Positions 53,185 through 61,218 of a stretch of DNA of 64,000 nucleotides are shown one piece after another (the first letter of the stretch is position 1; each line of letters begins with the position of its first letter). This DNA is from JBBRHQ01 sp963781345. GTDB taxonomy: Bacteria; Actinomycetota; Thermoleophilia; Solirubrobacterales; 70-9. The notes under the pieces are model-generated. The model was not told where the DNA came from. It made no database searches and worked only from the letters and a program-made list of their open reading frames with translations. The stretch lies in the NCBI GenBank assembly GCA_963781345.1, contig CAWAFQ010000005.1, positions 310,001 through 374,000 on the forward strand. Direction: 5' to 3'. A program made the translations under genes and the position numbers.

Positions 53185-54197
53185 TCAGCTCTCGCGGGCG
53201 ACGCTGAGGACGAGCTTGCCGTTGTTCTCGCCGCTGAACAGCTTCAGCAGCGCCTGGGGAAAGTTCTCGATCCCCTCGACGACGTCCTCGCGCGTCTTCA
53301 CTTTGCCTTCAGCCACCCAGCCCGCCATCTCCTCGGCCCCCTCCGCGTAGCGGCCGAAGTAATCGGGAAAGACGAACCCGGTCATCGAGGCGTGGTTGAC
53401 GAGCAGCGACATGTAGTTGGACGGCCCCTGCATCGGCCCGGTGTTGTTGTACTGGGAGATCGCGCCGCAGATCACGACCCGCGCGTGGCGGTTCAGCAGC
53501 GCCAGCGCCGCGTCGAGGATGTCGCCGCCGACGTTGTCGAAGTAGACGTCGATGCCGTCCGGGCAAGCACCGGCGAGCGCCTTGCCGAAATCGTCGGCCT
53601 TGTAGTCGACCGCCGCATCGAAGCCGACCTCCTCACTCAGGTAGCGGCACTTCTCCTCTCCGCCGGCGATGCCGACCGTTCGGCAGCCCTTGATCTTCGC
53701 GATCTGTCCGACGACCGCGCCCACGGCGCCGGCGGCCGCCGAGACCACCACCGTCTCGCCCTCCTTCGGCTGTCCGATGTCGAGAAGGCCGAAGTAGGCC
53801 GTCAACCCCGGCATCCCGAGGGTGCCGAGGAAAGTCGGAAGGGGCGCCGGCTGGAATCGACCTTGACCACGCCGCCGCCGTTGCTGATCGCGTATTCCTG
53901 GACGCCGAAGAGGCCAGTGACGGTGTCGCCGTCGCTGAAATCAGGATGCTTGGACTCCACTACCCGGCCGATTGCGAGCGCCCGCATGACCTCGCCTATC
54001 GCGACCGGGGGGACGTAGGAGCGGCCTTCGTTGACCCAACCCCGCATCGCCGGGTCGAGCGAGATGTAGGCGACCTCGACCAGGAACTCGCCATCTCCGG
54101 GCTCGCCGACCGGCTCGGAGGCGTATTCCCAGTCGCTGTCCTTGGGGAGCCCGACCGGACGGGCGGCGAGCCTGTAGAGGTGGTTGGTGGCACTCAC
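53185..54197 (-). pseudogene. NADP-dependent oxidoreductase, zinc-independent MDR family, frameshifted
   Basis: A medium-chain reductase of ~337 residues like prostaglandin/leukotriene and 2-alkenal reductases (CurA/YncB type). The N-terminal half has EFLVEVAYISLDPAMRGWVN; the second half, in another frame, has MPGLTAYFGLLDIGQPKEGE, VVVSAAAGAVGAVVGQIAKI, DVYFDNVGGDILDAALALLN and GAISQYNNTGPMQGPSNY. A missing C near 53,853 (GATTCCAGCGG lacks one C) explains the split. The start is GTG at 54197. It precedes the LLM gene by ten bases. Confidence 0.85.
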
Positions 54198-54209
54198 CTC
54201 CCCACCTTT

Positions 54210-54909
54210 TCACACGGCGTCCCTCGCGAGCCGGGCACCGGTGTCCGGCTTCAGCCGGTAGCCGACCCCCCGCACCGTCTCGATGCTCTCGACCCCGAAT
54301 GGCCGGTCCACCTTCTCCCGCAGGTAGCGGACGTAGACGTCGACGATGTTGGAGCGGTTCTCATAGTCGTAATCCCAGGCTTGCTCGAGCAGCTGAAAGC
54401 GGCTCAGCACATCCCCGGCCGCCTCATGAAGGCCTCCAGCAGGGCGAACTCCTTTGCCGAGAGGTCGATCTCCTTGCCGCCGCGGGTCACTCGCCGGGCC
54501 GCCGGGTCGAGGCGGAGGCCGGAGACCTCGAGCACGGTCGGCTTCTCGATTCCGCCCCGGCGAGCCAGGGCCCGCAGCCGGGCCAGCAGCTCGGCGAAGG
54601 AGAACGGCTTGATCAGATAGTCGTCGGCTCCGCCGTCGAGGCCTGCGATCCGGTCCTCGACGGCGTCGCGCGCGGTCAGCATCAGCACCGGCGCCCAGAC
54701 ACCCTCCTGCCGCAGGCGCCGGCAGGTCTCGAACCCGTCGATCCCCGGCAGCATCACGTCAAGGACGATCGCGTCGTACTCGGTCGAGCCGGCCATCCAG
54801 AGAGCGTCCTCTCCCCTGTGGCGACATCGGCGGCGAGCCCCTCTTCGCGCATCCCGCGGCGGATTAGGCTCGCCATCTTGACCTCGTCTTCGACGATGAG
54901 GACACGCAT
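54210..54909 (-). pseudogene. Two-component response regulator, OmpR family, with two frameshifts
   Basis: A response regulator of ~232 residues in three frames: MRVLIVEDEVKMASLIRRGM (acidic pocket), then YDAIVLDVMLPGIDGFETCR (phospho-acceptor Asp) and DDYLIKPFSFAELLARLRAL. The output domain follows (EIDLSAKEFALLEAFMRRPG, then SNIVDVYVRYLREKVDRPFG and VRGVGYRLKPD). Breaks lie near 54,815 and near 54,413, the latter in a G run. It starts at ATG 54909, two bases after the kinase stop. If the breaks are sequence errors this is a normal regulator. Confidence 0.85.
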
Positions 54910-54911
54910 GG

Positions 54912-56301
54912 TCAGGAGATCGTCCCACCGGCGGGCAGCGCGATCCAGATCATCGGCGCCTCCCTCTTCGCGGTTGGCGGCGTGGGCACTTCCCCCGTGG
55001 GCGCTTCGGCCACGGCCTCGACGATCGCCAGCCCGAGTCCGCTGCCACCGCGGGAGCGTGCCACGTCGCCGCGGGTGAAGGCTGGAAGGCGGTCTCGAGC
55101 AGCGCCGACGGGAAGCCGGGACCTTCGTCGGTGACGTGGATCTGGACGCCGTCTTCAACCCCGTGCGGCGGCGAGACCGATCGCGCCGCGGCCATGGCGG
55201 AGCGCGTTCTCGAGCATGTTCGAGAGGGCCTGCTCGATCCGAAGCCGGTCCGCCCGGATCACCGGCCGATTGCCGGACTCAACCGTGATCGGTCGGCCCT
55301 GGGAGGCGCTGCGCTCGGCGAACCGCTCCCTCAGACTTCTCGAGCAGGTCGGGAACGGCGACCTCGCCGAGGCGAACCGGGAGGCGGCCCTCGTCGGCGC
55401 GGGCGACGACGAGCAGGTCGTCGGCGAGCTGGGCCAGCCGGTCGGCCTCCTCGGCGGCCGAGCGAATCGCCGCCTCGAGCTGCTCAGGGGTGCGGCCCCC
55501 GCGCCTCGCCAGCTCCAGCTCCGCTTTGAGGACCGCCAGCGGCGTGCGCAGCTCGTGGCTCGCGTCGGAGACGAAAGTCCGCTCGCGCTCGAACGCCTGC
55601 TCAAGCCGGGAGAGCATCTCGTTCAAGGTTTCCCCGAGGCGGGCGACCTCGTCACGGCTGGGGGGAACCGGCAGGCGCCGGCCGGGCTCCGATGCCGAGA
55701 TCTCCGCCGCCCGGCGCCGCATCGCCTCCACCGGCCTCAGGGCGCTGGCGGCGACCCCGTAGCCGGCCAGGGAAGCCAGCAGCAGCGCCACCGGTCCGCC
55801 GATGAGGAGCAAATTGCGAAGGCTCGCGAGCGAGTCGTTGCGATCGTCGAGGGCGACTCCGGCGACGATCACCAGGCTCCGAGCGCCGACGCGCACCGGC
55901 GAGGCCCGGATCCTGGACGGCTCCTCGAGGTGCCCGACGGGGCCACGATCAAAGGTGATCTCCTCCCGGCTTGCCTGCGCGAGCTGGGAGCGATCGAGCA
56001 GGCCCGCAACCCGCACGGTGGGCGTGGCGGCGACCACCCGGCCGGCGGCCGAGAGGACCTGAGCGAACCCCTCCTCCTGCTGTTGGGACAGCAGGCTGCG
56101 CCCGCCCTCGTTCCGGCCCCTGTCCGCCTGCCGGACCAGGGCGGCGATGTCGTGCGACCTGGTGCTCAGACCCTGATCGATGGTGCCGTCGAGGTCGGAG
56201 CGGAAGCGCAGGTAGAGGAAGGAGCCGACCGCCGCCAGCACCAAAGCCATCACCAGGGCGAAGGCGAGCGTCAACCGCAGCCGTATCGGCAGCCGCCTCA
56301 T
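54912..56301 (-). pseudogene. Two-component sensor histidine kinase with several frameshifts
   Basis: A kinase of ~460 residues. The first ~325 are intact: membrane helix (LTLAFALVMALVLAAVGSFL), a ~140-residue sensor, a second helix (LLLIGGPVALLLASLAGYGV), HAMP, and HisKA with DASHELRTPLAVLKAELELA. The ATP domain is in pieces: IRADRLRIEQALSNMLENAL, then VQIHVTDEGPGFPSALLETA, then the SRGGSGLGLAIVEAVA segment. Breaks lie near 55,336, 55,175 and 55,088. The end IALPAGGTIS stops at 54912. It is cotranscribed with the response regulator. Confidence 0.85.
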
Positions 56302-56354
56302 CCGATCGTCACTCTAGCCCCGCCCCGGTCACGCGAGCGACGGTACAGTCGATG

Positions 56355-56373
56355 GATGAGAGTCCGATGAGAG
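56355..56373 (-). promoter_or_regulatory. 11-bp-period direct repeat before the second two-component operon
   Basis: CTCTCATC occurs twice on the minus strand (56373-56366 and 56362-56355) with an exact 11-base period, 54 bases before the kinase start. OmpR-family regulators bind such tandem half-sites on one face of the helix, so this may be an autoregulatory operator. Confidence 0.5.
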
Positions 56374-56412
56374 CCGGCGGAGGGCCAGGGCGAACCCGAG
56401 AATCGGCGCCAG

Positions 56413-57608
56413 CTAGCGGAAGACCCCGGTATGCCCGAGCGAGTAGCGCCCCGGCTGGGGGTACACGCAGAGGCCGTGCGGGCCGCTGCCGACCGGGATC
56501 CGGGCGAGCAACCGGCCGTTGCGGGTGCTGATCGCGTAGACCTCTGCGTTGTAGCGGCCGGAGAGCCAGAGCACATTGCCGTCTGCTGAGACGCCGCCCA
56601 TGTCGGGGCTGCCGCCACCGGGGAGGCGCCACTTGTGGACCATGCCGCGCTTGGCGAATGAGATCACCGAGATCGAGCCCTCGTCGCGGTTGGAGACATA
56701 GAGAAAGCGCGAGTCGCGGCTGGCGTAGAGGCCGTGGGCGCCGGCTCCGGTCGGGATGAATCCGATCCTGCGAAAGGTGCGGGAGTCGATCAGCCAGACG
56801 CCGCCGGACATCATGTCGGCGACGTAGAAGACCCGCCCATCGGGCGAGAGTCTTGGACGTCCTGGGGCATCGCCCCCGATTTCAGGGAGACGGACGAGAC
56901 GAGCTTCTCCGTGGCGACGTCGACCTTGATCAGCTTGGCGCCGAACTCGCAGCTCGCGACCAGGTAGCGGCCATCGGCGGTGAAGTCCATGTGGTCCACT
57001 CCGGGGCACGGCACCGGCAGCGAGTGGTGCAGCCGCATCGAGTGGGCGTCGCGGAAGTCGAGCTGCTGCAGCCGCTCCGCGACCACGATCGCGTAGCGCC
57101 CGTTGGGGGTGAAGTAGAGGTTGTAGGGGTCGGTGACCGGGACCGGCTTGCCCGGCTTGCCGGTGGCCGGGTCGACCGGTGTGAGGCTGTTGCCCTGGTC
57201 ATTGTCGACCCAGAGGGTCTTGAGGTCGTAGGAGGGGGTCACATGCTGCGGCAGGGCACCGACCGGGAATTCGTCGATGACCTTGTAGGTGCGGGGGTCG
57301 ATGACGCTGACTGTGTTGCTCTCGCTGTTGGGGACGTAGACCCGCGAGGGGAAGGCGCGGACGGGCGGCGCAAGCCTCCCCGGCCGGTCGGCCGCGTAGA
57401 CGTCGTGTGGGTCGAGCAGAGGGGGCACGCCGTTGTGGCTCGAGGCAGCGGGCTTCGGTTTCGCGGACGGCGACGTCGTCCCGGCCACCGCCGATCGGCT
57501 GCTCGTCCCTGACGAGGTGCCCTCACCGCCCGAGCCGCAGCCGGCGAGCACGGCGATCGCGAATGCGGTCGCGGCAACGATCAAGAGGGGCTTCAGAAAC
57601 CCGGCCAT
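56413..57608 (-). pseudogene. YVTN-type beta-propeller lipoprotein, frameshifted
   Basis: A surface lipoprotein of ~398 residues. The signal ends in VLAGCGSGG, a lipobox. After a Ser/Thr/Ala linker come YVTN-like blades: RVYVPNSESNTVSVIDPRTY, LWVDNDQGNSLTPVDPATGK, YFTPNGRYAIVVAERLQQLD, then in the next frame RLSPDGRVFYVADMMSGGVW, FLYVSNRDEGSISVISF and VLWLSGRYNAEVYAISTRNG. One frame change near 56,855 splits it. It is preceded by a TTCAGG direct-repeat element shared with the phosphoesterase gene. Confidence 0.85.
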
Positions 57609-57631
57609 GCCGCCCGATGGTGCGGCCCGGA

Positions 57632-57649
57632 CCTGAATACCTCCTGAAT
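57632..57649 (-). promoter_or_regulatory. TTCAGG-N5-TTCAGG element, copy 1
   Basis: On the minus strand ATTCAGGAGGTATTCAGG has two ATTCAGG units with an 11-base period, ending 24 bases before the lipoprotein start. The downstream bases TC, GGGCC and CATCGGG also match copy 2 at 59021. It looks like an operator for an OmpR/PhoP-type regulator, or a shared promoter. It may also serve the divergent kelch gene. Confidence 0.55.
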
Positions 57650-57711
57650 GCGCATTGGGGACGCCCGGCGGCGGTCAGGATTCCCTTAGGTGCGAAGGCG
57701 ACGATTGCGAG

Positions 57712-58749
57712 ATGCGGCGGAGACTTCTCGGCGGAGCGGTGCTTGCGGGCACCGCGGTGCTCGCACTCCTCCTCGTCTCGCCATGGTCGGGTGGCGGGCC
57801 GAGTCCGCGACCTCCGGCCGCGCGCAGGCCGGGTCCGGGCACGACATCGGCACCGCCTCAGCGGCCACGTCGGCTGACGACCCGGATCTCGGGGATGAGC
57901 CTGCCGGCTCCAGTCTCGGGAGAGGCGGTCGCCGCCCGCGGGTCGAGCCTGCTGGTGATCGGCGGTCTCGACAGCGGCGGCGTCTCGACCTCGTCCGTGC
58001 TCGAACTCGACCCCGGCGCGGGGACGATCCGCTCGGCCGGATCCCTGGCAGAGCCGGTGCACGACGCCGCCTCGGCCGTAGCGGACGCGGGCGCACTGGT
58101 GTTCGGCGGCGGCTCGGCGGCGACGATCGACAGGGTCGAGCACTTGATCGGCGGCCGGACCGCCCAGATCGTCGGCCAACTGCCGGGGGCCCGATCGGAC
58201 CTCTCGGCGATCACAGTCGCGGGATCCGTATTCGTCCTCGGCGGCTACGACGGAGCCGCGCCGGTCTCCCCAGTGCTCGAGACCCACGACGGGCGCGGCT
58301 TCACGACGGTCGCCAACCTGCCGGTGCCCGTCCGGTACGCGTCGGTCACGGCGCGGGGGCAGACGCTATTCGTCCTCGGCGGAGAGCTGGCAGACGGCAC
58401 CGACAGCGCCGGCATCCAAGCCGTCGACCTCGCCACCGGAAAGGCGAGGGTGGTCGGCCGTCTCCCCGCGGGCCTCTCACATTCCGCGGCGGTCGAGCTC
58501 GGGGGCCGCACCTTCCTTCTCGGCGGGCGGCTCGACGGCCAGACCACCGATCAGATCCTCCGTTTCGACCCGACCCGCGCCCGCGCGGAGCGCGTCGGGC
58601 ACCTGCCGACCCCGGTCCAGAACGCCGCCGCCGGCGTGGTGGCGGGGACCGGGTATCTGGTGGGCGGCCTCGATCCAGCGGGCTCGCCGCTTTCGTCGAT
58701 CGTCGCCGTGCGGCTCAGCCGGCCTGCTCGTCGGGTGCCCTCGCCTTGA
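57712..58749 (+). CDS. Exported kelch-repeat beta-propeller protein
   Basis: A 345-residue protein with an N-terminal membrane anchor or signal (LLGGAVLAGTAVLALLLVSP) and a Pro/Arg-rich linker. About six kelch blades follow, each with paired Gly: SLLVIGGLDSGGVSTSSV, ALVFGGGSAATIDRVE, VFVLGGYDGAAPVSPV, LFVLGGELADGTDSAG, TFLLGGRLDGQTTDQI and GYLVGGLDPAGSPLSSI. I start at ATG 57712. It is divergent from the lipoprotein propeller. Function unknown, perhaps adhesion or scaffolding. Confidence 0.85.
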   Translation: MRRRLLGGAVLAGTAVLALLLVSPWSGGGPSPRPPAARRPGPGTTSAPPQRPRRLTTRISGMSLPAPVSGEAVAARGSSLLVIGGLDSGGVSTSSVLELDPGAGTIRSAGSLAEPVHDAASAVADAGALVFGGGSAATIDRVEHLIGGRTAQIVGQLPGARSDLSAITVAGSVFVLGGYDGAAPVSPVLETHDGRGFTTVANLPVPVRYASVTARGQTLFVLGGELADGTDSAGIQAVDLATGKARVVGRLPAGLSHSAAVELGGRTFLLGGRLDGQTTDQILRFDPTRARAERVGHLPTPVQNAAAGVVAGTGYLVGGLDPAGSPLSSIVAVRLSRPARRVPSP

Positions 58750-58924
58750 TCTCCGCCGCCCTGTGCTCGAGCTCGTCGGCGTCGAGCACCGCCCATCCCA
58801 CCCGCTCGACGAGATGGCCGGAAAAGTGGTCGGACTCGAGATCCGTGAGCGCTATCCGCTCACGGTAGACCACTGTTCTGGCCCGATCGTTCGGCGCGTC
58901 CGTGAGTACGACTATCTGCGGCAT
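58715..58924 (-). CDS. Small conserved-looking hypothetical protein
   Basis: A 69-residue protein opening MPQIVVLTDAPNDRARTVVY, followed by RERIALTDLESDHFSGHLVE and a charged helix to the end. GGAGG lies five bases before the ATG, a strong ribosome-binding site, and codon use matches the neighbours. It overlaps the kelch gene 3' end by 35 bases (convergent). I do not recognise the family. Confidence 0.6.
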   Translation of the reverse strand: MPQIVVLTDAPNDRARTVVYRERIALTDLESDHFSGHLVERVGWAVLDADELEHRAAEIKARAPDEQAG

Positions 58925-59020
58925 CCTCGCCTCCTTCGGTTGAGGTTTCCGGGAAGCGTGCGCGCCCCTGATTGGCCGCAGGTCAAGAGACGGTAAATCC
59001 TGGGTGAAATCCGCTCTCCG

Positions 59021-59037
59021 TTCAGGAGAACTTCAGG
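59021..59037 (+). promoter_or_regulatory. TTCAGG-N5-TTCAGG element, copy 2
   Basis: TTCAGG at 59021-59026 and 59032-59037, 11-base period, 22 bases before the phosphoesterase GTG. TTCAGGAG-N3-TTCAGGTC is common to this site and copy 1, and GGGCC and CATCGGG follow in both. The layout recalls PHO boxes of actinobacterial PhoP (tandem 11-base GTTCA-type units), fitting a phosphatase gene. Confidence 0.55.
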
Positions 59038-59059
59038 TCGAGGGCCCGATCATCGGGGT

Positions 59060-59942
59060 GTGCTTCCCCAACGTCCGCGACAAGGATGGCGCTGGATCAC
59101 GACGGGAGCGGCGGCTGTTGCTCTGATCGCGCTGATGGTCGTCCCCGACAGCGACGGCGCCGCCCCGCACATCACCCCCTCACACCCGCCGCGGTTCTCT
59201 CACGTCGCCGTCCTCGTGCTCGAGAACCACGAGTACCGCAGCGTCATCGGGAGTCCCGGCTCGCCCTACCTAACCGCGCTGGCGCGCCGCTCAGCGCTCG
59301 CCACCGGCTACTACGGCATCAGCCACCCCTCGCTGCCCAACTACCTGGCGATGACCGGGGGCTCGACCTTCGGCGTCAGCGGCGACTGCGCCTCATGCAC
59401 GGTCGAGGGCAAGAGCGTCTTCGACCAGCTGAGCGAGGCCGGCATCTCCTGGAAGGCCTACTTCCAGCCGGCGTCGCACCGGGTCAACCCGTTCCTGCAC
59501 TACGAGGGAAACCTAAGCGACGCCGACGCCGCCGGCGTGGTCCCGTTCCGGAGCCTATGGAGGGACATCAGCAATCGCTCCCTGCCCCGCTTCTCCTGGC
59601 TCGGGCTCAGCCTCTGCCACGACGGCCACAGCTGCCCGGCCGGCGTCAGCGACCGCTACCTCTCGCACCTGGTCCCGTCGGTCCTGCGGGCGCTCGGTCC
59701 CCGCGGGGTCCTCTTCGTCACCTGGGACGAGGGGACGTCGAAGGCCGGCGCATCCGCCCGGCCCGGCGGCGGCCATGTGGCGTTGATCGCAGCTGGTGGT
59801 GGCGCCCGCGCACGGCGCCCGCTCCAGCGGCCCCGCCAACCATTACACGCTCCTGCACACGATCGAGAGCTCCTTCGGCCTGCCGCCGCTTGGCAACGCA
59901 GCGAGCGCCCCGACCTCGCCCCTGCAACGCCTGCTCAGCTAG
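59060..59942 (+). pseudogene. Secreted phosphoesterase (acid phosphatase/phospholipase C-like), frameshifted
   Basis: A phosphoesterase of ~294 residues of the family that includes acid phosphatase AcpA and phosphatidylinositol-3-phosphatases. A signal-anchor (TTGAAAVALIALMVV) leads to FSHVAVLVLENHEYRSVIGS (ENHE metal-site motif), YYGISHPSLPNYLAMTGGST, CASCTVEGKSVFDQL and VLFVTWDEGTS. The C-terminal part is in another frame (LVVAPAHGARSSGPANHYTL, then FGLPPLGNAAS and SPLQRLLS). The break is near 59,790. The start is GTG at 59060. A PHO-box-like element precedes it. Confidence 0.85.
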
Positions 59943-60687
59943 AAGTTGCCTGGGCGGCGCCGCCGGGCTGCGGCTCGCGCGCCGCCCTGGCGCGGCGGCG
60001 GTGGTCCTCGAAGCGCAGCAGAGGCACCTGCCAGATCGCCTCGGCGACGATCGCCCGGCTCATCTTCGACTCGCCGACGCGGCGATCGCGAAAGACGATC
60101 GGAACCTCGTCGACCCTGAAACCAGCTGCGATCGCGCGCTGTGTCATCTCGACCTGGAAGACGTAGCCGTGGGCGCCGATCGAGTCGAGATCGACCGACT
60201 CGAGGACCTCGCGGCGGAAGCACTTGAAGCCGCCGGTGAGGTCGCGGACCTCGAGGCCAAGCACGGCGCGCGCGTAGGCGCTGCCTCCGCGACTGATCGC
60301 GCGACGCGCCAATCCCCAGTCGCTGACCCCGCCGCCATTCACGTAGCGGGAGCCGATCACCAGATCCGCTCCCGCCGAAGCTGCGATCAGGCGGGGCAGG
60401 TCGGCGGGATCGTGGGAGAAATCGGAGTCCATCTCCAGGACCAGCTCGGCGCCGCCGGCGAGGGCGCGGCGGAAGCCGGCGATGTAGGCGGTGCCAAGAC
60501 CCTCCTTGCTGCTGCGGTGCAGCACCGCGACGTCCTCGTGGCGGGCCGCCAGCCGGTCGGCGATCTCCCCGGTGCCGTCCGGAGATCCGTCATCGACGAT
60601 CAGAATCCGGCGCGATCGGGGCAGGTTGCCTCTCGCCGCCTCGACGATCGCCTCGATGTTGCCGGCCTCGTTGTAGGTCGGCAGCAC
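59935..60687 (-). CDS. Polyprenyl-phosphate sugar synthase (GT2, dolichol-phosphate mannosyltransferase-like)
   Basis: A GT2 enzyme of ~250 residues that transfers a sugar from a nucleotide sugar to polyprenyl phosphate. Motifs are VLPTYNEAGNIEAIVEA, ILIVDDGSPDGTGEIADRLA, the DxD region VLEMDSDFSHDPADLPRLI, VIGSRYVNGGGVSDWGLARR, LTGGFKCFRREVLESVDLDS and VPIVFRDRRVGESKMS. The N-terminus starts unusually abruptly at GTG 60687; a few residues may be lost to a frameshift upstream (an ATG at ~60,723 lies in another frame). Partner of the GtrA and GT39 genes upstream. Confidence 0.88.
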   Translation of the reverse strand: MLPTYNEAGNIEAIVEAARGNLPRSRRILIVDDGSPDGTGEIADRLAARHEDVAVLHRSSKEGLGTAYIAGFRRALAGGAELVLEMDSDFSHDPADLPRLIAASAGADLVIGSRYVNGGGVSDWGLARRAISRGGSAYARAVLGLEVRDLTGGFKCFRREVLESVDLDSIGAHGYVFQVEMTQRAIAAGFRVDEVPIVFRDRRVGESKMSRAIVAEAIWQVPLLRFEDHRRRARAAREPQPGGAAQATSS

Positions 60688-60787
60688 CAGCCAGGCGGAG
60701 GGTGCGGGATCGGGGCATACGCCGATTCTGCGTCGGCTCCTGAAAGCTCGGATAAGGCCGGCCTGAGCCCAACCTAATTCCTCCCGC

Positions 60788-61218
60788 TCATGAGAACGTC
60801 CACAACTTGTTGCCGATGAAGTTGAACGGCATCGCGATCGCGACGGCGATCGCCTGGGCCGGGAGCTCGCTCATGCCGGCGCCCGACGACGAGGAGCTCG
60901 AGCGCGACCAGGTTGATCATCAGCGAGGCGACGCTGACGGCGAGGAAGCGGGCCGCCTGGAACGCGCACCCTGCCTTCCCCGGGCCCGAAGGTCCAGATA
61001 GCGGTTGAGGACGTAGTTGCTTGTGACGGCGACGCAGAAGGCGCCGATCGCCGCCGGCGGTGGTGCGATGCCGGCGCCGTTGACCAGGAGGTCGAAGACG
61101 ACGAGGTTGATCAGGTACGCCGGAGCCGCCGACGACGCCGAACTTGAGCAGCTGCAGCCAGGTCGCCCGGCTGCCTGGCGGCGGTGCCGATGCGCCCAGC
61201 GAACTCCGACGCGGTCAC
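60788..61218 (-). pseudogene. GtrA-family membrane protein with several frameshifts
   Basis: Reassembling frames on the minus strand gives TWLQLLKFGVVGGSG, YLINLVVFDLLVN, APPPAAIGAFCVAVTSNYVL with NRYWTFG, RFLAVSVASLMINLVALELL and PFNFIGNKLWTFS. This is a complete four-helix GtrA protein, a family thought to flip polyprenyl-phosphate sugars. At least three single-base changes interrupt it. GTG at 61218 overlaps the GT39 stop (GTGA), and the stop is at 60788. Confidence 0.75.

Noticed and set aside
60723..60772. A 60-residue frame (MPRSRTLRLAG...) as a separate gene before the GT2 enzyme
   Set aside because: It overlaps the GT2 N-terminal region in another frame and resembles nothing; at most its ATG is the true GT2 start before a frameshift.
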